Shown: in pieces, positions 44,093 to 52,858 of the stretch
Position numbering within the stretch: position 1 is the stretch's first letter
Layout: each line of letters opens with the position of its first letter
Assembly (NCBI RefSeq): GCF_042665255.1
Contig: NZ_JBHTCD010000014.1
Direction: 5' to 3' (one strand)
Length of the DNA: 64,000 bases
Source of the DNA: Insolitispirillum peregrinum
GTDB taxonomy: Bacteria > Pseudomonadota > Alphaproteobacteria > Rhodospirillales > Rhodospirillaceae
Notes under the pieces: generated by a model
What the model was told of the DNA's origin: nothing
Databases searched by the model: none
What the model saw: the letters and a program-made list of their open reading frames with translations, nothing else
Made by a program: the position numbers and the translations under genes

Positions 44093-44338
44093 ATGAACTT
44101 TAAGCGTATCGCTACTGTTGCCGCTGCCGCCGCTCTGGTGGTTGGTGTTTCTGCCTGCGGCGAGATGAAGCCGGAAGACAAGGCTCTGCTCAACCAGGCC
44201 GTTGAGTCCTCGAAGGCCGCTGCCGCTTCGGCTGCTAAGGCTGAGAAGGCCGCTGACCGCGCCGAAGCCGCTGCTGCTCGCGCTGAAGCCGCTGCTGCCA
44301 AGACCGAAAAGATGTTCCAGAAGGGCATGCGCAAGTAA
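44093..44338 (+). CDS. Small alanine-rich outer-membrane lipoprotein (Lpp/OprI-like)
   Basis: The 81-residue protein has a lipoprotein signal AALVVGVSAC with Cys22 as the lipidated residue, then an uninterrupted alanine-heptad helix (SKAAAASAAKAEKAADRAEA and so on) ending KMFQKGMRK. This is the alanine-zipper design of OprI/Lpp-type murein lipoproteins; the terminal lysine could be the peptidoglycan attachment point. AGGGAGG lies 5 bases before the ATG and a terminator follows, so it is a single-gene unit likely to be abundantly expressed. Confidence 0.85.
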   Translation: MNFKRIATVAAAAALVVGVSACGEMKPEDKALLNQAVESSKAAAASAAKAEKAADRAEAAAARAEAAAAKTEKMFQKGMRK

Positions 44339-44434
44339 GCTCTTCCGGCTCTGTCGGGCGGCGTTCGATTCATCCACTGTTCGGCCAAGGTCAGCAGTGG
44401 AATGGCTCGAACGCTCCCCGCCGGTCTATAAAAA

Positions 44435-44466
44435 GCTGCCAGGCCTTGTGCCTGGCGGCTTTTTTA
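44435..44466 (+). terminator. Rho-independent terminator of the lipoprotein gene
   Basis: GCTGCCAGGC (44435-44444) and GCCTGGCGGC (44450-44459) pair with one wobble, preceded by A and followed by TTTTTT. Confidence 0.9.
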
Positions 44467-44592
44467 TTGCCTGCGACTCTGCCGTTACGACCTTTGAGAG
44501 AGTTATGCGGTCGTTGCATGGCAGGGCAGGGGTTTTTACCGTGGCGCAATATTGGTGAAACCGATATCACTAGTGCAGGACGTTGACGCTGC

Positions 44593-44766
44593 AACGCAGT
44601 AGAAATCTCCGCCAGATCTATGGGTCTTGCCTCCCTCCCTGTGCAAACCCATCTGATAGCCGGGCTTGTGAGCTTGGCGAGGGGTCTTCGGATCCTACGT
44701 CTCCCAGACGTGAAGCCTCCCTGTTCAGACTTCGCCCCGCGCCTGTTCGCGGGGCTTTCTTTTTTC
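44593..44766 (+). ncRNA. Candidate structured small RNA with CCTCCCT loops
   Basis: A gene-free stretch folds by eye into consecutive hairpins. (1) ATGGGT-c-TTGC / GCAA-ACCCAT at 44620-44652 has loop CTCCCTCCCTGT. (2) GCCGGGCT/AGCTTGGC at 44659-44678. (3) A UUCG-capped stem at 44681-44696. (4) ACGTCT-CCC-AGACGT at 44697-44711. (5) GAAG/CTTC at 44712-44733 has CCTCCCT in its loop. A GC-rich terminator with T-run follows at 44734-44766. Two exposed CCTCCCT loops are anti-Shine-Dalgarno motifs, as in known alphaproteobacterial sRNAs with CCUCC-rich loops. The 5' end and promoter are not certain. I do not recognise a named RNA family. Confidence 0.45.
44734..44766 (+). terminator. Rho-independent terminator of the small RNA candidate
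   Basis: GCCCCGCG (44734-44741) pairs perfectly with CGCGGGGC (44748-44755), loop CCTGTT, followed by TTTCTTTTTT. Confidence 0.9.
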
Positions 44767-44790
44767 TGCATCCCCGACAGACACAGGACA

Positions 44791-44826
44791 AAAAACAGGC
44801 GGCACATCCGGTAAGATGGCCGCCTG
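44791..44826 (-). terminator. Rho-independent terminator of the minus-strand ALDH/deacylase operon
   Basis: On the minus strand CAGGCGGC (44826-44819) pairs with GCCGCCTG (44803-44796), followed by TTTTT (44795-44791). It lies 46 bases past the deacylase stop. Confidence 0.85.
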
Positions 44827-44871
44827 AGAATGATCTTGTCAGTGTGTCCCTGTTACCCCCGTACTGCGCCC

Positions 44872-46029
44872 CTACTGCGCCCAGTCCAGCAACCGCTCCA
44901 GCATGGTGCAACAGGCGGCCAGTTCGCTGTCGGCCAGATATTCGTCCGGCTTGTGGGCCTGGGTGATCGAGCCGGGACCACAGACGACGGTGGGAATGCC
45001 CAGCTCGCGGGCATACAGACCGCCTTCGGTGCCAAAGGAAATCTGCCCGACGCTGTTGCCGCCGGTCAGGCTTTTGACAAAGGCCACCACCTCGGCATCG
45101 GCGGGGGTGTGCAGGGCCGGGTAGCTGGACAGCGGCGACAGGCGGACGTCGGCCTGCGGAAACCGCTGGCGGGCCTCGGCGCGCACGGTGGCGGCGATCT
45201 CTGCCACCTGTGCCATCAGTCCATCGATATCATCCTGTGGCAGATGGCGAATCTCGAAATCCAGCCAGCAGTGATTGGGCACGATGTTCAGGGCTTCGCC
45301 GCCGTGAATGCACCCGATGTGAACGGTGGTATGGGGCACCTCATAGCCGTGATCGTGGTGGCCCTGCTGGCAGATGTTGCCCTGCAGGCCGCGCAGCCCG
45401 GCAATCACGTCACAGGCCATGTGAATGGCATTCATCCCGGCATCGGGCAGGCTGGAATGGGCTTCGGCACCGATGCAGTCAATCCGGGTCGAGGTCTTGC
45501 CCTTGTGGGCATTGACCACCTGCATCAATGTCGGCTCGCCGACGATACAGAAGCGGGGCTTGACCGGCATCTGCTGCATCATTCCCAGCAGGCGGCGGAC
45601 CCCCAGACAGCCGACTTCCTCGTCATAGGACAGCGACAGGACCAGCGGAACCCGCAGAGATCGCCCCTTCGCCTGTTCGGCCATCGCCAGCGCACAGGCG
45701 ATGAAGCCTTTCATGTCGGCAGTGCCACGTCCATACAGGCGACCCTCGGCCCGCCGCAGCACAAACGGGTCGGAACTCCATGCCTGTCCTTCGACCGGTA
45801 CCACATCGGTATGACCGGACAGCATCACGCCGGGGCGGTCGGTCGGGCCAAGGATGGCGTGCAGGTTGGCCTTGCGGCCATCGTCGGACAAAACGCGGGT
45901 GGTCGAGGCCCCGGCGGTGCGCAACAGGGCTTCGACGTGATCAATCAGCGCCAGATTGCTGTCCCGGCTGACGGTGGGAAAGGCAATCAGGCGCTCCAGA
46001 TGGGCCAGACTGGCGGTTATCAACGACAT
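44872..46029 (-). CDS. argE: M20-family deacylase (acetylornithine deacetylase-like)
   Basis: From the ATG at 46029 this is a 385-residue M20 peptidase. Metal-binding blocks are SGHTDVVPV (His, Asp), YGRGTADMKGF (Asp), SYDEEVGC (Glu pair) and a late ITQAHKPDEYL (His). FCIVGEPTLMQVVNAHKGKT is typical of ArgE. The sequence supports acetylornithine deacetylase, but the start overlaps the aldehyde dehydrogenase stop (TGATG), so it is translated with a catabolic gene rather than arginine genes. Deacylation of a pathway intermediate, such as an N-formyl or N-acetyl amino acid, is therefore a serious alternative. The symbol is given on similarity. Confidence 0.82.
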   Translation of the reverse strand: MSLITASLAHLERLIAFPTVSRDSNLALIDHVEALLRTAGASTTRVLSDDGRKANLHAILGPTDRPGVMLSGHTDVVPVEGQAWSSDPFVLRRAEGRLYGRGTADMKGFIACALAMAEQAKGRSLRVPLVLSLSYDEEVGCLGVRRLLGMMQQMPVKPRFCIVGEPTLMQVVNAHKGKTSTRIDCIGAEAHSSLPDAGMNAIHMACDVIAGLRGLQGNICQQGHHDHGYEVPHTTVHIGCIHGGEALNIVPNHCWLDFEIRHLPQDDIDGLMAQVAEIAATVRAEARQRFPQADVRLSPLSSYPALHTPADAEVVAFVKSLTGGNSVGQISFGTEGGLYARELGIPTVVCGPGSITQAHKPDEYLADSELAACCTMLERLLDWAQ

Positions 46030-47531
46030 CAGTATTTGATCCAGACGGTTTTCAGGGCGGTGAATTTTTCCAGCGCGTGCAGCGACAAATCGCGGCCATG
46101 GCCTGACTGCTTGATGCCGCCGAACGGAGTCTGCGGGCTGAGGGCATCGACGGTGTTGACCGACACCGTGCCGACGCGCAGGCGCTCGGAAACCCGCAAG
46201 GCGCGCTTCAGCGACCCGGTCCACAGCGACCCGGCCAGCCCGAACAGGCTGTCATTGGCCAGCGCAATGGCTTGCCCTTCCGTCTCGAAGGTGCTGACCG
46301 CCAGCACCGGGCCAAAGATTTCCTCGCGGAACAGCTCGTGGGACGGGGTGACCTGATCAAAGATGGTCGGAGTAATGTAACAGTCACTACCTGCGATGGT
46401 TAGGCGCTGGCCGCCGTGGATCAGCCGGGCCTGCTGTTCACCGCGCCGGATGAAGCCTTCCACCCGATCGGCATGCCGCGTTTCAACAAGGGCTCCGGCG
46501 TGGTTGGCGGGGTCCAGCGGGTCGCCCGGCAGCCAGTGGGCGGCGTGGTGGATCAGCCGTTCAAGGAACTCTTCCTTGATGCGGGCCTCGACCAGCAGGC
46601 GGGAATTGGCTGAACAGACTTCACCCTGATTGAAAAAGCAGCCAAAGGCGGCCATCTCGGCGGCTTTGTCGAGGTCGTCGCAGTCGGCAAAAATCAGGTT
46701 GGGGCTTTTGCCGCCGCATTCCAGCCACACCTGCTTCATGTTGCTCTGCCCGGCATAGCTCAGGAACAGCTTGCCGACCTCGGTCGAGCCGGTGAAGGTC
46801 AGGGCATCGACATCCGGGTGCAGCCCCAGCGCCTTGCCTGCGCTGGCGCCCAGACCGGGGACGACGTTCAGCACGCCGGGGGGCAGACCGGCCTCCAGCG
46901 CCAGTTGCCCCAGCCGGATCGCCGACAGCGGCGACTGCTCGGCGGGTTTCAGCACCACCGAATTGCCGGCCGCCAGTGCCGGAGCACATTTCCAGCTGGC
47001 GAGATCGAGCGGGAAATTCCACGGCACCACCGCCGCCACCACCCCCAGCGGCTCGCGGCGGATCATCGCCAGATCGCCGGAGCCGGTGGGAGCAATCTGG
47101 TCATAAACCTTGTCGATGCTTTCGGCGGTCCATTGCCAGACGGCGGCGGCGCCGGGAACATCAATGCCCAGGGCATCCTGCACCGGCTTGCCCATGTCGA
47201 GGCTGTCGAGCAAGGCCAGTTCGGGGGCATGGGCGCGAATCAGCTCGGCCAGACGCAGCAGCACCACCTTGCGCTCGGTGGGGGGACGGCGCGACCACAC
47301 GCCACTGTCAAAGGTGCGGCGAGCCGACGCCACCGCCAGATCAACATCGGCGGCGCTGCCTGCGGCGATTTCGGCCAGCGTGTCGCCGCTGGCCGGGTTG
47401 ACGGTGGCGAAGGTCTGACCGTCAACGGCGGGGCGCAGGGTGCCGTCAATCAGAATGTCAGAGGCAAAGGACAGGCGGCTGGCGGCCTCGCGCCATCCGG
47501 CGAGAGTGGTCGGGGGAGAGAGCAGGGACAT
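46029..47531 (-). CDS. NAD(P)-dependent aldehyde dehydrogenase (PuuC-like)
   Basis: The ATG at 47531 gives 500 residues, the normal ALDH length. Catalytic residues are in QVWLECGGKSPNL (Glu) and FFNQGEVCSANSRLLV (Cys). VVPWNFPLDLASWKCAPALA and LTFTGSTEVGKLF are cofactor-site motifs. The closest remembered relatives are gamma-glutamyl-gamma-aminobutyraldehyde and other amine-derived aldehyde dehydrogenases. It is divergent from the TMADH-like flavoprotein, which would release an aldehyde on N-dealkylation; oxidising that aldehyde is a natural role. Confidence 0.9.
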   Translation of the reverse strand: MSLLSPPTTLAGWREAASRLSFASDILIDGTLRPAVDGQTFATVNPASGDTLAEIAAGSAADVDLAVASARRTFDSGVWSRRPPTERKVVLLRLAELIRAHAPELALLDSLDMGKPVQDALGIDVPGAAAVWQWTAESIDKVYDQIAPTGSGDLAMIRREPLGVVAAVVPWNFPLDLASWKCAPALAAGNSVVLKPAEQSPLSAIRLGQLALEAGLPPGVLNVVPGLGASAGKALGLHPDVDALTFTGSTEVGKLFLSYAGQSNMKQVWLECGGKSPNLIFADCDDLDKAAEMAAFGCFFNQGEVCSANSRLLVEARIKEEFLERLIHHAAHWLPGDPLDPANHAGALVETRHADRVEGFIRRGEQQARLIHGGQRLTIAGSDCYITPTIFDQVTPSHELFREEIFGPVLAVSTFETEGQAIALANDSLFGLAGSLWTGSLKRALRVSERLRVGTVSVNTVDALSPQTPFGGIKQSGHGRDLSLHALEKFTALKTVWIKY

Positions 47532-47805
47532 CGGAACGGGGCTCCAAAAGCTGAAAAAAAAGACTGATGAAGAGTCTCTGGCAACCGTCATGCCACCGTA
47601 ACCCCATATAAAGCGAGGCATGGCTTCGCTTTCGGTAAAGCAAAGGTCCATGAGCATTTTTTATGCACCGCGCTGCCCAGCAAAAAGGCTATGCACCGCC
47701 ACGGAATTTACGAATTTAGGGATGCTTCGCCCGGTCGCATAGTTTGTCCCACAGTCTGGTCCGTCCGCCAGTTACGGCGCCGGGGACACAGAACGGGGCA
47801 AACAG
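47532..47805. promoter_or_regulatory. Divergent control region of the catabolic locus, with direct repeats
   Basis: The 274-base gap separates divergent ALDH and flavoprotein genes. TATGCACCGC occurs twice as a direct repeat (47662-47671 and 47690-47699), start to start 28 bases. The interval is AT-rich for the window. These may be contacts for the LysR protein encoded at 55573. Confidence 0.45.
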
Positions 47806-49899
47806 ATGTCACGCGATCCTCGCTATGATTGTCTTTTCGAACCGGTCCGCATCGGGCCGGTGACGGCTAAAAACCGCTTTTATCAGGTGCCTCACTGCAA
47901 CGGGATGGGCTACCGCGATGCCTCCGGGCTGGCGGCGATGCGGGCGATCAAGGCGCAGGGTGGCTGGGCGGTGGTCTGTACCGAACAGACCGAAATCCAT
48001 CCGACCTCGGATATCAGCCCGTTCATTGAACTGCGGGCGTGGAGCGATCAGGACCTGCCGATGCTGGCGCGGGTGGCCGATGGCGTCCATGCCCACGGGG
48101 CACTGGCCGGATTGCAGTTGTGCCATAACGGCATGAACAGCCCGAATCTGACCTCACGCGAAATTCCGCTGGGGCCGGTTGATCTGCCGGTGGCGACCTT
48201 CAGCAATGACCCGGTGCAGGCGCGGGCGATGGACAAGCGCGACATTGCCGATTTGCGCCACTGGCACCGGCAGGCAGCCTTGCGCGCCCGCCGGGCTGAC
48301 TATGACATCGTCTATGTCTATGCTGGCAAGCTGTTCGGCGGGCCGATGTTCTTCCTGTCGCGGCGCTACAACACCCGCAGCGACGAGTACGGCGGCAGTC
48401 TGGAAAACCGTGCCCGCCTGCTGCGCGAGCTGCTGGAAGACACCAAAGAGGCGGTCGGTGACCGCTGTGCGGTGGCTTGCCGGATTTCGGTGGACGAGCT
48501 GATGGGGCCTGAGGGTCTGCACCGCGCCGAAGCCGAAGACCTGATTGGCCTGCTGGGCGAAATCCCCGACCTGTGGGATCTGACCCTGTCGGGGTGGGAA
48601 AACGACAGCCAGACCTCGCGCTTTTCCCCCGAGGCCTATCAGGAGCCGTTCGTTCACACCATCAAACAGTTCACCTCCAAACCAGTGGTCGGCGTGGGCC
48701 GCTTTACCTCGCCCGATACCATGGTGCGGATGGTGCGACAGGGGATTCTTGATCTGGTGGGGGCGGCGCGACCGTCAATTGCCGATCCCTTTTTGCCCAA
48801 AAAGCTGGAAGAGGGGCGGCTGGACGAGATTCGCGAGTGCATCGGCTGCAACATCTGTGTGTCGGGCGACTTTACCGCCTCGCCGTCGCGCTGCACGCAA
48901 AACCCGTCGATGGGCGAGGAATGGCGGCGCGGCTGGCACCCGGAATACATCCGCCCGAAACAGTCCGATGACAGCGTGCTGGTGGTCGGCTCCGGTCCGG
49001 CAGGGCTGGAGGCGGCGATGATGCTCAGTCGGCGCGGCCATGCGGTCAGTCTGGCCGAAGCCGGGGAAACGCTGGGCGGGCGGGTGACACGCGAACGGAC
49101 CCTGCCGGGGCTGGCGGCGTGGGGGCGGGTGGTTGATTACCGCCAGCAGCAAATCCTGACCGACAGCCGGATTGACCTGTTCCGTTCCAGCCCGTTGACC
49201 GCCGATACCCTGCTGGAATTTGGTGCCGCACGGGTGGTGCTGGCCACCGGTTCCCGCTGGCGGGCCGATGGGGTCGGGCGGCGGGTGCTGGCGCCGGTTC
49301 CGCAGCCTGCGGGCTATCGGGTGCTGACCCCCGACGACCTGATGGACGGCGTTCTGCCCGCAACATCATCGGTGATCGTCTATGACGACGACCATTATTA
49401 CATGGCCGGGGTGCTGGCCGAGATGCTGGCGCTGAAGGGCTATCAGGTGAGCTATGTCACCCCCGCCGCCGAAGCGTCGAGCTGGATGCATGCCACCATG
49501 GAGCAACACCGGGTGCAGGCCCGTCTGCTGGAACTGGGGGTGAGCATCATCCCCCATCGCATCCTGCGGACGATCACCCCCGACGGCATCGAGGCCACCT
49601 GTGCCTTTACCGGGCAGGTCCACCAGATTGCTGGCGGCAGTCTGGTCAGCGTCACCGCCCGTTTGCCGAACACCTCCCTGATGCAGGAGATGCAGGCGCG
49701 GCAGGCCGAATGGGCCGACGCCGGGATCAAGGGCGTATCGCTGATTGGCGATGCGCTGGCACCGGGGACCATTGCCGCCGCTGTTTTTGCCGGGCGGCGT
49801 TATGCCGAAGAGCTGGATGCACCGCCACGGGCTGACGGCTTGCCATTCCGGCGCGAAGTCACCGGTCTGGCCGTGGACTACCAGATTCCGGGTCTGTGA
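47806..49899 (+). CDS. FMN/4Fe-4S flavoprotein of the trimethylamine dehydrogenase family
   Basis: The 697-residue protein has the TMADH/DMADH/2,4-dienoyl-CoA reductase layout. An Old-Yellow-Enzyme barrel (residues 1 to about 340) holds FEPVRIGPVTAKNRFYQVPH and YNTRSDEYGGSLENRARLLR. The 4Fe-4S site is ECIGCNICVSGDFTASPSRC. A C-terminal nucleotide-binding part has VLVVGSGPAGLEAAMMLSRR. The full length and N-terminal sequence favour an amine dehydrogenase acting on an N-methyl or cyclic amine over an enoate reductase. Electrons would go to an electron-transfer flavoprotein not encoded here. It is divergent from the aldehyde dehydrogenase and heads the plus-strand part of the locus. The substrate is unknown. 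Confidence 0.85.
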   Translation: MSRDPRYDCLFEPVRIGPVTAKNRFYQVPHCNGMGYRDASGLAAMRAIKAQGGWAVVCTEQTEIHPTSDISPFIELRAWSDQDLPMLARVADGVHAHGALAGLQLCHNGMNSPNLTSREIPLGPVDLPVATFSNDPVQARAMDKRDIADLRHWHRQAALRARRADYDIVYVYAGKLFGGPMFFLSRRYNTRSDEYGGSLENRARLLRELLEDTKEAVGDRCAVACRISVDELMGPEGLHRAEAEDLIGLLGEIPDLWDLTLSGWENDSQTSRFSPEAYQEPFVHTIKQFTSKPVVGVGRFTSPDTMVRMVRQGILDLVGAARPSIADPFLPKKLEEGRLDEIRECIGCNICVSGDFTASPSRCTQNPSMGEEWRRGWHPEYIRPKQSDDSVLVVGSGPAGLEAAMMLSRRGHAVSLAEAGETLGGRVTRERTLPGLAAWGRVVDYRQQQILTDSRIDLFRSSPLTADTLLEFGAARVVLATGSRWRADGVGRRVLAPVPQPAGYRVLTPDDLMDGVLPATSSVIVYDDDHYYMAGVLAEMLALKGYQVSYVTPAAEASSWMHATMEQHRVQARLLELGVSIIPHRILRTITPDGIEATCAFTGQVHQIAGGSLVSVTARLPNTSLMQEMQARQAEWADAGIKGVSLIGDALAPGTIAAAVFAGRRYAEELDAPPRADGLPFRREVTGLAVDYQIPGL

Positions 49900-49915
49900 G
49901 CGGGATCAGATCACA

Positions 49916-49982
49916 CTAGTGCCTTGTCTTTTAAGCAAATACGTCGTTGCAGATGAACCCATCTGCTCGGGATTTGCTCTAG
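49916..49982 (-). repeat. CTAGAGCAAAT intergenic palindromic repeat, copy 2, bounded by CTAG
   Basis: Read on the minus strand the element starts CTAGAGCAAATCCCGAGCAG and ends ...ACTAG. Arms AGCAAAT (49934-49940) and ATTTGCT (49972-49978) pair, and an inner GCAGATG/CATCTGC stem matches copy 1 at 35661. It lies between the flavoprotein and the binding-protein gene. Confidence 0.75.
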
Positions 49983-50012
49983 GGTAACACCACCATCCAA
50001 TGGAGCACGGGA

Positions 50013-51020
50013 ATGAAAAAGGGCTTTTTTCGCAAGGCGTTGCTGAACACGGTTCTGGGGACGGCACTGGCGGCGGTGCTGGGCGTTGCCGCCGGGGCGT
50101 CGGCCGAGGCCGGGACCATTTCGCTGGGGCATACCACCTGGGTGGGCTATGGGCCGCTGTATCTGGCGCGCGACCTTGGCTATTTCAAGGAACAGGGCCT
50201 TGACCTTGATTTGCAGGTGATCGAGGAAGCCTCGCTGTACATGGCGGCGGCAGCTTCGGGCAAGCTGTCCGGTTCGGCTTCGACCATTGACGAAATCCTG
50301 AAATACCGCTCGCCGGATTTCTGCTTCAAGGCGGTGGTGGCGCTGGATGAAAGCTATGGCGGTGACGGGCTGGTGGTCAGCAGCGACATTACCTCGCTGG
50401 CCCAGTTGAAGGGCAAGACGGTGGCCCTCAACGAAGGCTCGACCTCGGAATTCTGGCTGTCCTATGTGCTGGGGCAGAACGGCCTGTCGCTGAAGGATAT
50501 CGAAATCTCCAACATGAGCGCCGATGACGCGGCGGCGGCCTTTATCGCCAAGCGGGTACCGGCAGCGGTGACGTGGGAACCGAACCTGACCAACGTCCGC
50601 AAGGGCAATCATGGCAAGGTGCTGGCTGACAGCTCGTCAACGCCGGGGGTGATTGTCGATGTGGTGGCTTTGGGCTGCGAAGTGATCGAGAAGCAGCCGA
50701 AGGATGTGGCGGCGCTGGTCAACGGGCTGGCAAAGGCCAATGCCTTCATCAAGGCCAACCCGGAAAAGGCCTATGAAATCATGGCCAAGGGCGTGGGCGG
50801 CTATCTCAAGGACCCCAAGGACTTTGCCGAAAGCGCCAAGGGCGTGCGGTTCTATGACGCTGACACCAACAAGGTCTATCTCGGCACCGCAGCGGCTCCC
50901 GGTCCGATTGCCGAGCTGATCAAAAGCGCCGATGCCACCTGGTCCACCCTCGGCAAGACCCGGATGAAGGTCGATTACGCCGCCATGGTGGACCCGACAT
51001 TCGTCACCGCCCAGCCCTGA
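50013..51020 (+). CDS. NitT/TauT-family ABC transporter substrate-binding protein (NMT1-like)
   Basis: The 335-residue protein has a signal peptide (LLNTVLGTALAAVLGVAAGA, cleaved near SAEA) and the SsuA/TauA/NMT1 fold: ISLGHTTWVGYGPLYLARDL, GYFKEQGLDLDLQVIE, and KGKTVALNEGSTSEFWL. This family binds sulfonates, nitrate, pyrimidine precursors and related small compounds. Permease and ATPase genes follow at 51085 and 52040. In this locus the ligand is probably the nitrogen compound attacked by the flanking flavoenzymes. Confidence 0.88.
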   Translation: MKKGFFRKALLNTVLGTALAAVLGVAAGASAEAGTISLGHTTWVGYGPLYLARDLGYFKEQGLDLDLQVIEEASLYMAAAASGKLSGSASTIDEILKYRSPDFCFKAVVALDESYGGDGLVVSSDITSLAQLKGKTVALNEGSTSEFWLSYVLGQNGLSLKDIEISNMSADDAAAAFIAKRVPAAVTWEPNLTNVRKGNHGKVLADSSSTPGVIVDVVALGCEVIEKQPKDVAALVNGLAKANAFIKANPEKAYEIMAKGVGGYLKDPKDFAESAKGVRFYDADTNKVYLGTAAAPGPIAELIKSADATWSTLGKTRMKVDYAAMVDPTFVTAQP

Positions 51021-51084
51021 TACCCCCCCTGTTACCGGCCCGTGCTCTTGCTGCAAGAGCCGGGCCCTGTTGCGGAGATCTCCG

Positions 51085-51888
51085 ATGGCCAACCGCCGGT
51101 CGCTTGTCCAACGTTGCCTGACCCCGATGACCGTGCTGCCCCGTTCGACGATGGTGGTGGTTGGTGTGGTGATGTGGGCGCTGTTTTTCCTGATCTGGGT
51201 CGGCCTGAGCAACGGCGGTGTGGTGCCACCGATGTTCCTGCCGACCCCGACCGCTGTTCTGCATACCGGCTGGGAGCTGTTGCAGAACGGCACCCTGCCG
51301 ATGCACATCTGGGCCAGTGCGCGGGTGGTGCTGACCGGCTTCATCCTGTCGTCGCTGCTGGCGATTCCGCTGGGGTTGCTGATGGGCACCTTTCCGGTGG
51401 TGCAGGCGATGCTGGAACCGATCGTCAATTTCATCCGCTATCTGCCGGTGACCGCCTTTGTGCCGCTGTTCATCCTGTGGATCGGCATCGGCGAAGAACA
51501 GCGGGTGGCGGTGATCCTGTTCGGCACCTTTTTCCAGCAGTTGATCATGTTTTCCGACGTCGCCCGGCAGGTGCCGCGTGATCTGCTGAACGCCGCCTAT
51601 ACGCTGGGGGCAACGCGGGCCAGCGTCACCTGGCAGGTGCTGGCTCCGGCGTCGCTGCCCGGCGTGCTGGATGCCCTGCGCGTTACCATGGGCTGGGCGT
51701 GGACCTATCTGGTGGTGGCCGAGCTGGTCGCCGCCTCCAGCGGGCTGGGCTACATCAGCCTGAAAGCCATGCGCGGGTTCCAGGTCGATGTGATTTTCCT
51801 CGCCATTGCCATCATCGGCGCGCTGGGGCTGGTGACCGATCAGGCGTTCCGCTTCCTGCGGCTGAAGGTCGCCGGTTGGGCGCAGTGA
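51085..51888 (+). CDS. NitT/TauT-family ABC transporter permease
   Basis: The ATG at 51085 follows a GGAG site. The 267-residue protein has about six TM segments and the coupling loop NAAYTLGATRASVTWQVLAP. VVPPMFLPTPTAVLHTGWEL near the N-terminus and YLVVAELVAASSGLGYISLK late on are standard for SsuC/TauC. It pairs with the binding protein at 50013 and, after a large hairpin, the ATPase at 52040. Confidence 0.92.
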   Translation: MANRRSLVQRCLTPMTVLPRSTMVVVGVVMWALFFLIWVGLSNGGVVPPMFLPTPTAVLHTGWELLQNGTLPMHIWASARVVLTGFILSSLLAIPLGLLMGTFPVVQAMLEPIVNFIRYLPVTAFVPLFILWIGIGEEQRVAVILFGTFFQQLIMFSDVARQVPRDLLNAAYTLGATRASVTWQVLAPASLPGVLDALRVTMGWAWTYLVVAELVAASSGLGYISLKAMRGFQVDVIFLAIAIIGALGLVTDQAFRFLRLKVAGWAQ

Positions 51889-51935
51889 TCCTTTCCCGCC
51901 CGTTTTTCCCTTTCGCAGGACCGCCCAACGCCAGA

Positions 51936-51983
51936 GCATTTTCCGGGCCGTTGACCGTCTCCGGTCAACGGTTCGGAAAATGC
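51936..51983 (+). repeat. 22-bp-stem hairpin between permease and ATPase genes
   Basis: GCATTTTCCGGGCCGTTGAC begins the left arm (51936-51957), which pairs with 51962-51983 throughout, with two G-T wobbles and a 4-base loop. It shares TTCCGGGCCGTTGACCGT with the hairpin at 11589-11640, so both belong to one dispersed element family. Inside an operon it may tune the permease:ATPase ratio. Confidence 0.8.
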
Positions 51984-52039
51984 GGCACTCAAAACGGAGA
52001 GCGTTTTCGCTCGGTGTGAAAACACTCATGGAGAACACC

Positions 52040-52858
52040 ATGCATCTTTCCCCGTCGTCTTCCCGTGTGTCAGCCTCTGCGGCTGCGGCCCCCAAGCTGA
52101 GAGTGGAGGGCGTTTCCCTGCACTACCCCGATGGCAAGGGCAGCCATGTGGTGGCGCTCGACGATGTGTCGTTCGATGTGCCGGAAAAGCAGTTTGCGGT
52201 GCTGGTCGGGCCGTCGGGCTGTGGCAAGTCGAGTCTGCTGTATCTGGCGGCGGGGCTGAATGATGTCACCTCGGGCGAGATCCTGCTTGATGGCAAGCCA
52301 GTCCACGGGCCGGGGCCGGACCGCGGGATGGTGTTTCAGGGCTATACCCTGTTCCCGTGGCTGAACGTGCGCGAGAACATCGCATTCGGCCTGAAGCGCA
52401 AAGGCATTCCCGCCGCCGAGCGGCGCGAGATTGTTGACCACTATCTCGATGAGGTCGGGTTGAGCAAATTCGCCGACAGCTATTCGCGCCACCTGTCCGG
52501 CGGCATGAAACAGCGGGTGGCGATTGCCCGCGCGCTGGCCAATGACCCGCAGGTGCTGCTGATGGACGAACCGTTCGGCGCGCTGGACAGCCAGACCCGT
52601 CTGCAAATGCAAAAGCTGTTGTTGCGGGTGTGGGAGAAGTCGCACAAGACGGTGCTGTTCGTCACCCACGACATTGACGAAGCGATTCTGCTGGGCGACC
52701 GGGTGCTGGTGATGAGCGCCCGTCCGGGGCGGATTGCCCGTGAACTGACGGTACCGATTGCCCATCCGCGCAGCATGGATCAGGTGATGGAACCGGAGTT
52801 CATCGCCCTGAAGCGGCAGATTCTCGACCTGCTGCACCCGACGCAAGACGTCGAATAG
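52040..52858 (+). CDS. NitT/TauT-family ABC transporter ATP-binding protein
   Basis: The start at 52040 has GGAG 6 bases upstream; an in-frame ATG at 52028 is possible. 272 residues with Walker [11 protein letters not shown]-loop [17 protein letters not shown], signature HLSGGMKQR, Walker [16 protein letters not shown] and the switch histidine in [19 protein letters not shown] is typical of SsuB/TauB. Its TAG stop is formed by the first bases of the repeat at 52856. Confidence 0.93.
   Translation: MHLSPSSSRVSASAAAAPKLRVEGVSLHYPDGKGSHVVALDDVSFDVPEKQFAVLVGPSGCGKSSLLYLAAGLNDVTSGEILLDGKPVHGPGPDRGMVFQGYTLFPWLNVRENIAFGLKRKGIPAAERREIVDHYLDEVGLSKFADSYSRHLSGGMKQRVAIARALANDPQVLLMDEPFGALDSQTRLQMQKLLLRVWEKSHKTVLFVTHDIDEAILLGDRVLVMSARPGRIARELTVPIAHPRSMDQVMEPEFIALKRQILDLLHPTQDVE

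Noticed and set aside
44593..44766. Assigning the structured RNA to 6S RNA, SRP RNA or tmRNA
   Set aside because: The two halves do not form the long closing duplex of 6S, there is no SRP apical loop or tRNA-like end, and I recognise none of the conserved strings.
44583..44966. Small open frames across the sRNA region
   Set aside because: No ribosome site, no family motifs, and they run through an obvious terminator at 44734-44766.
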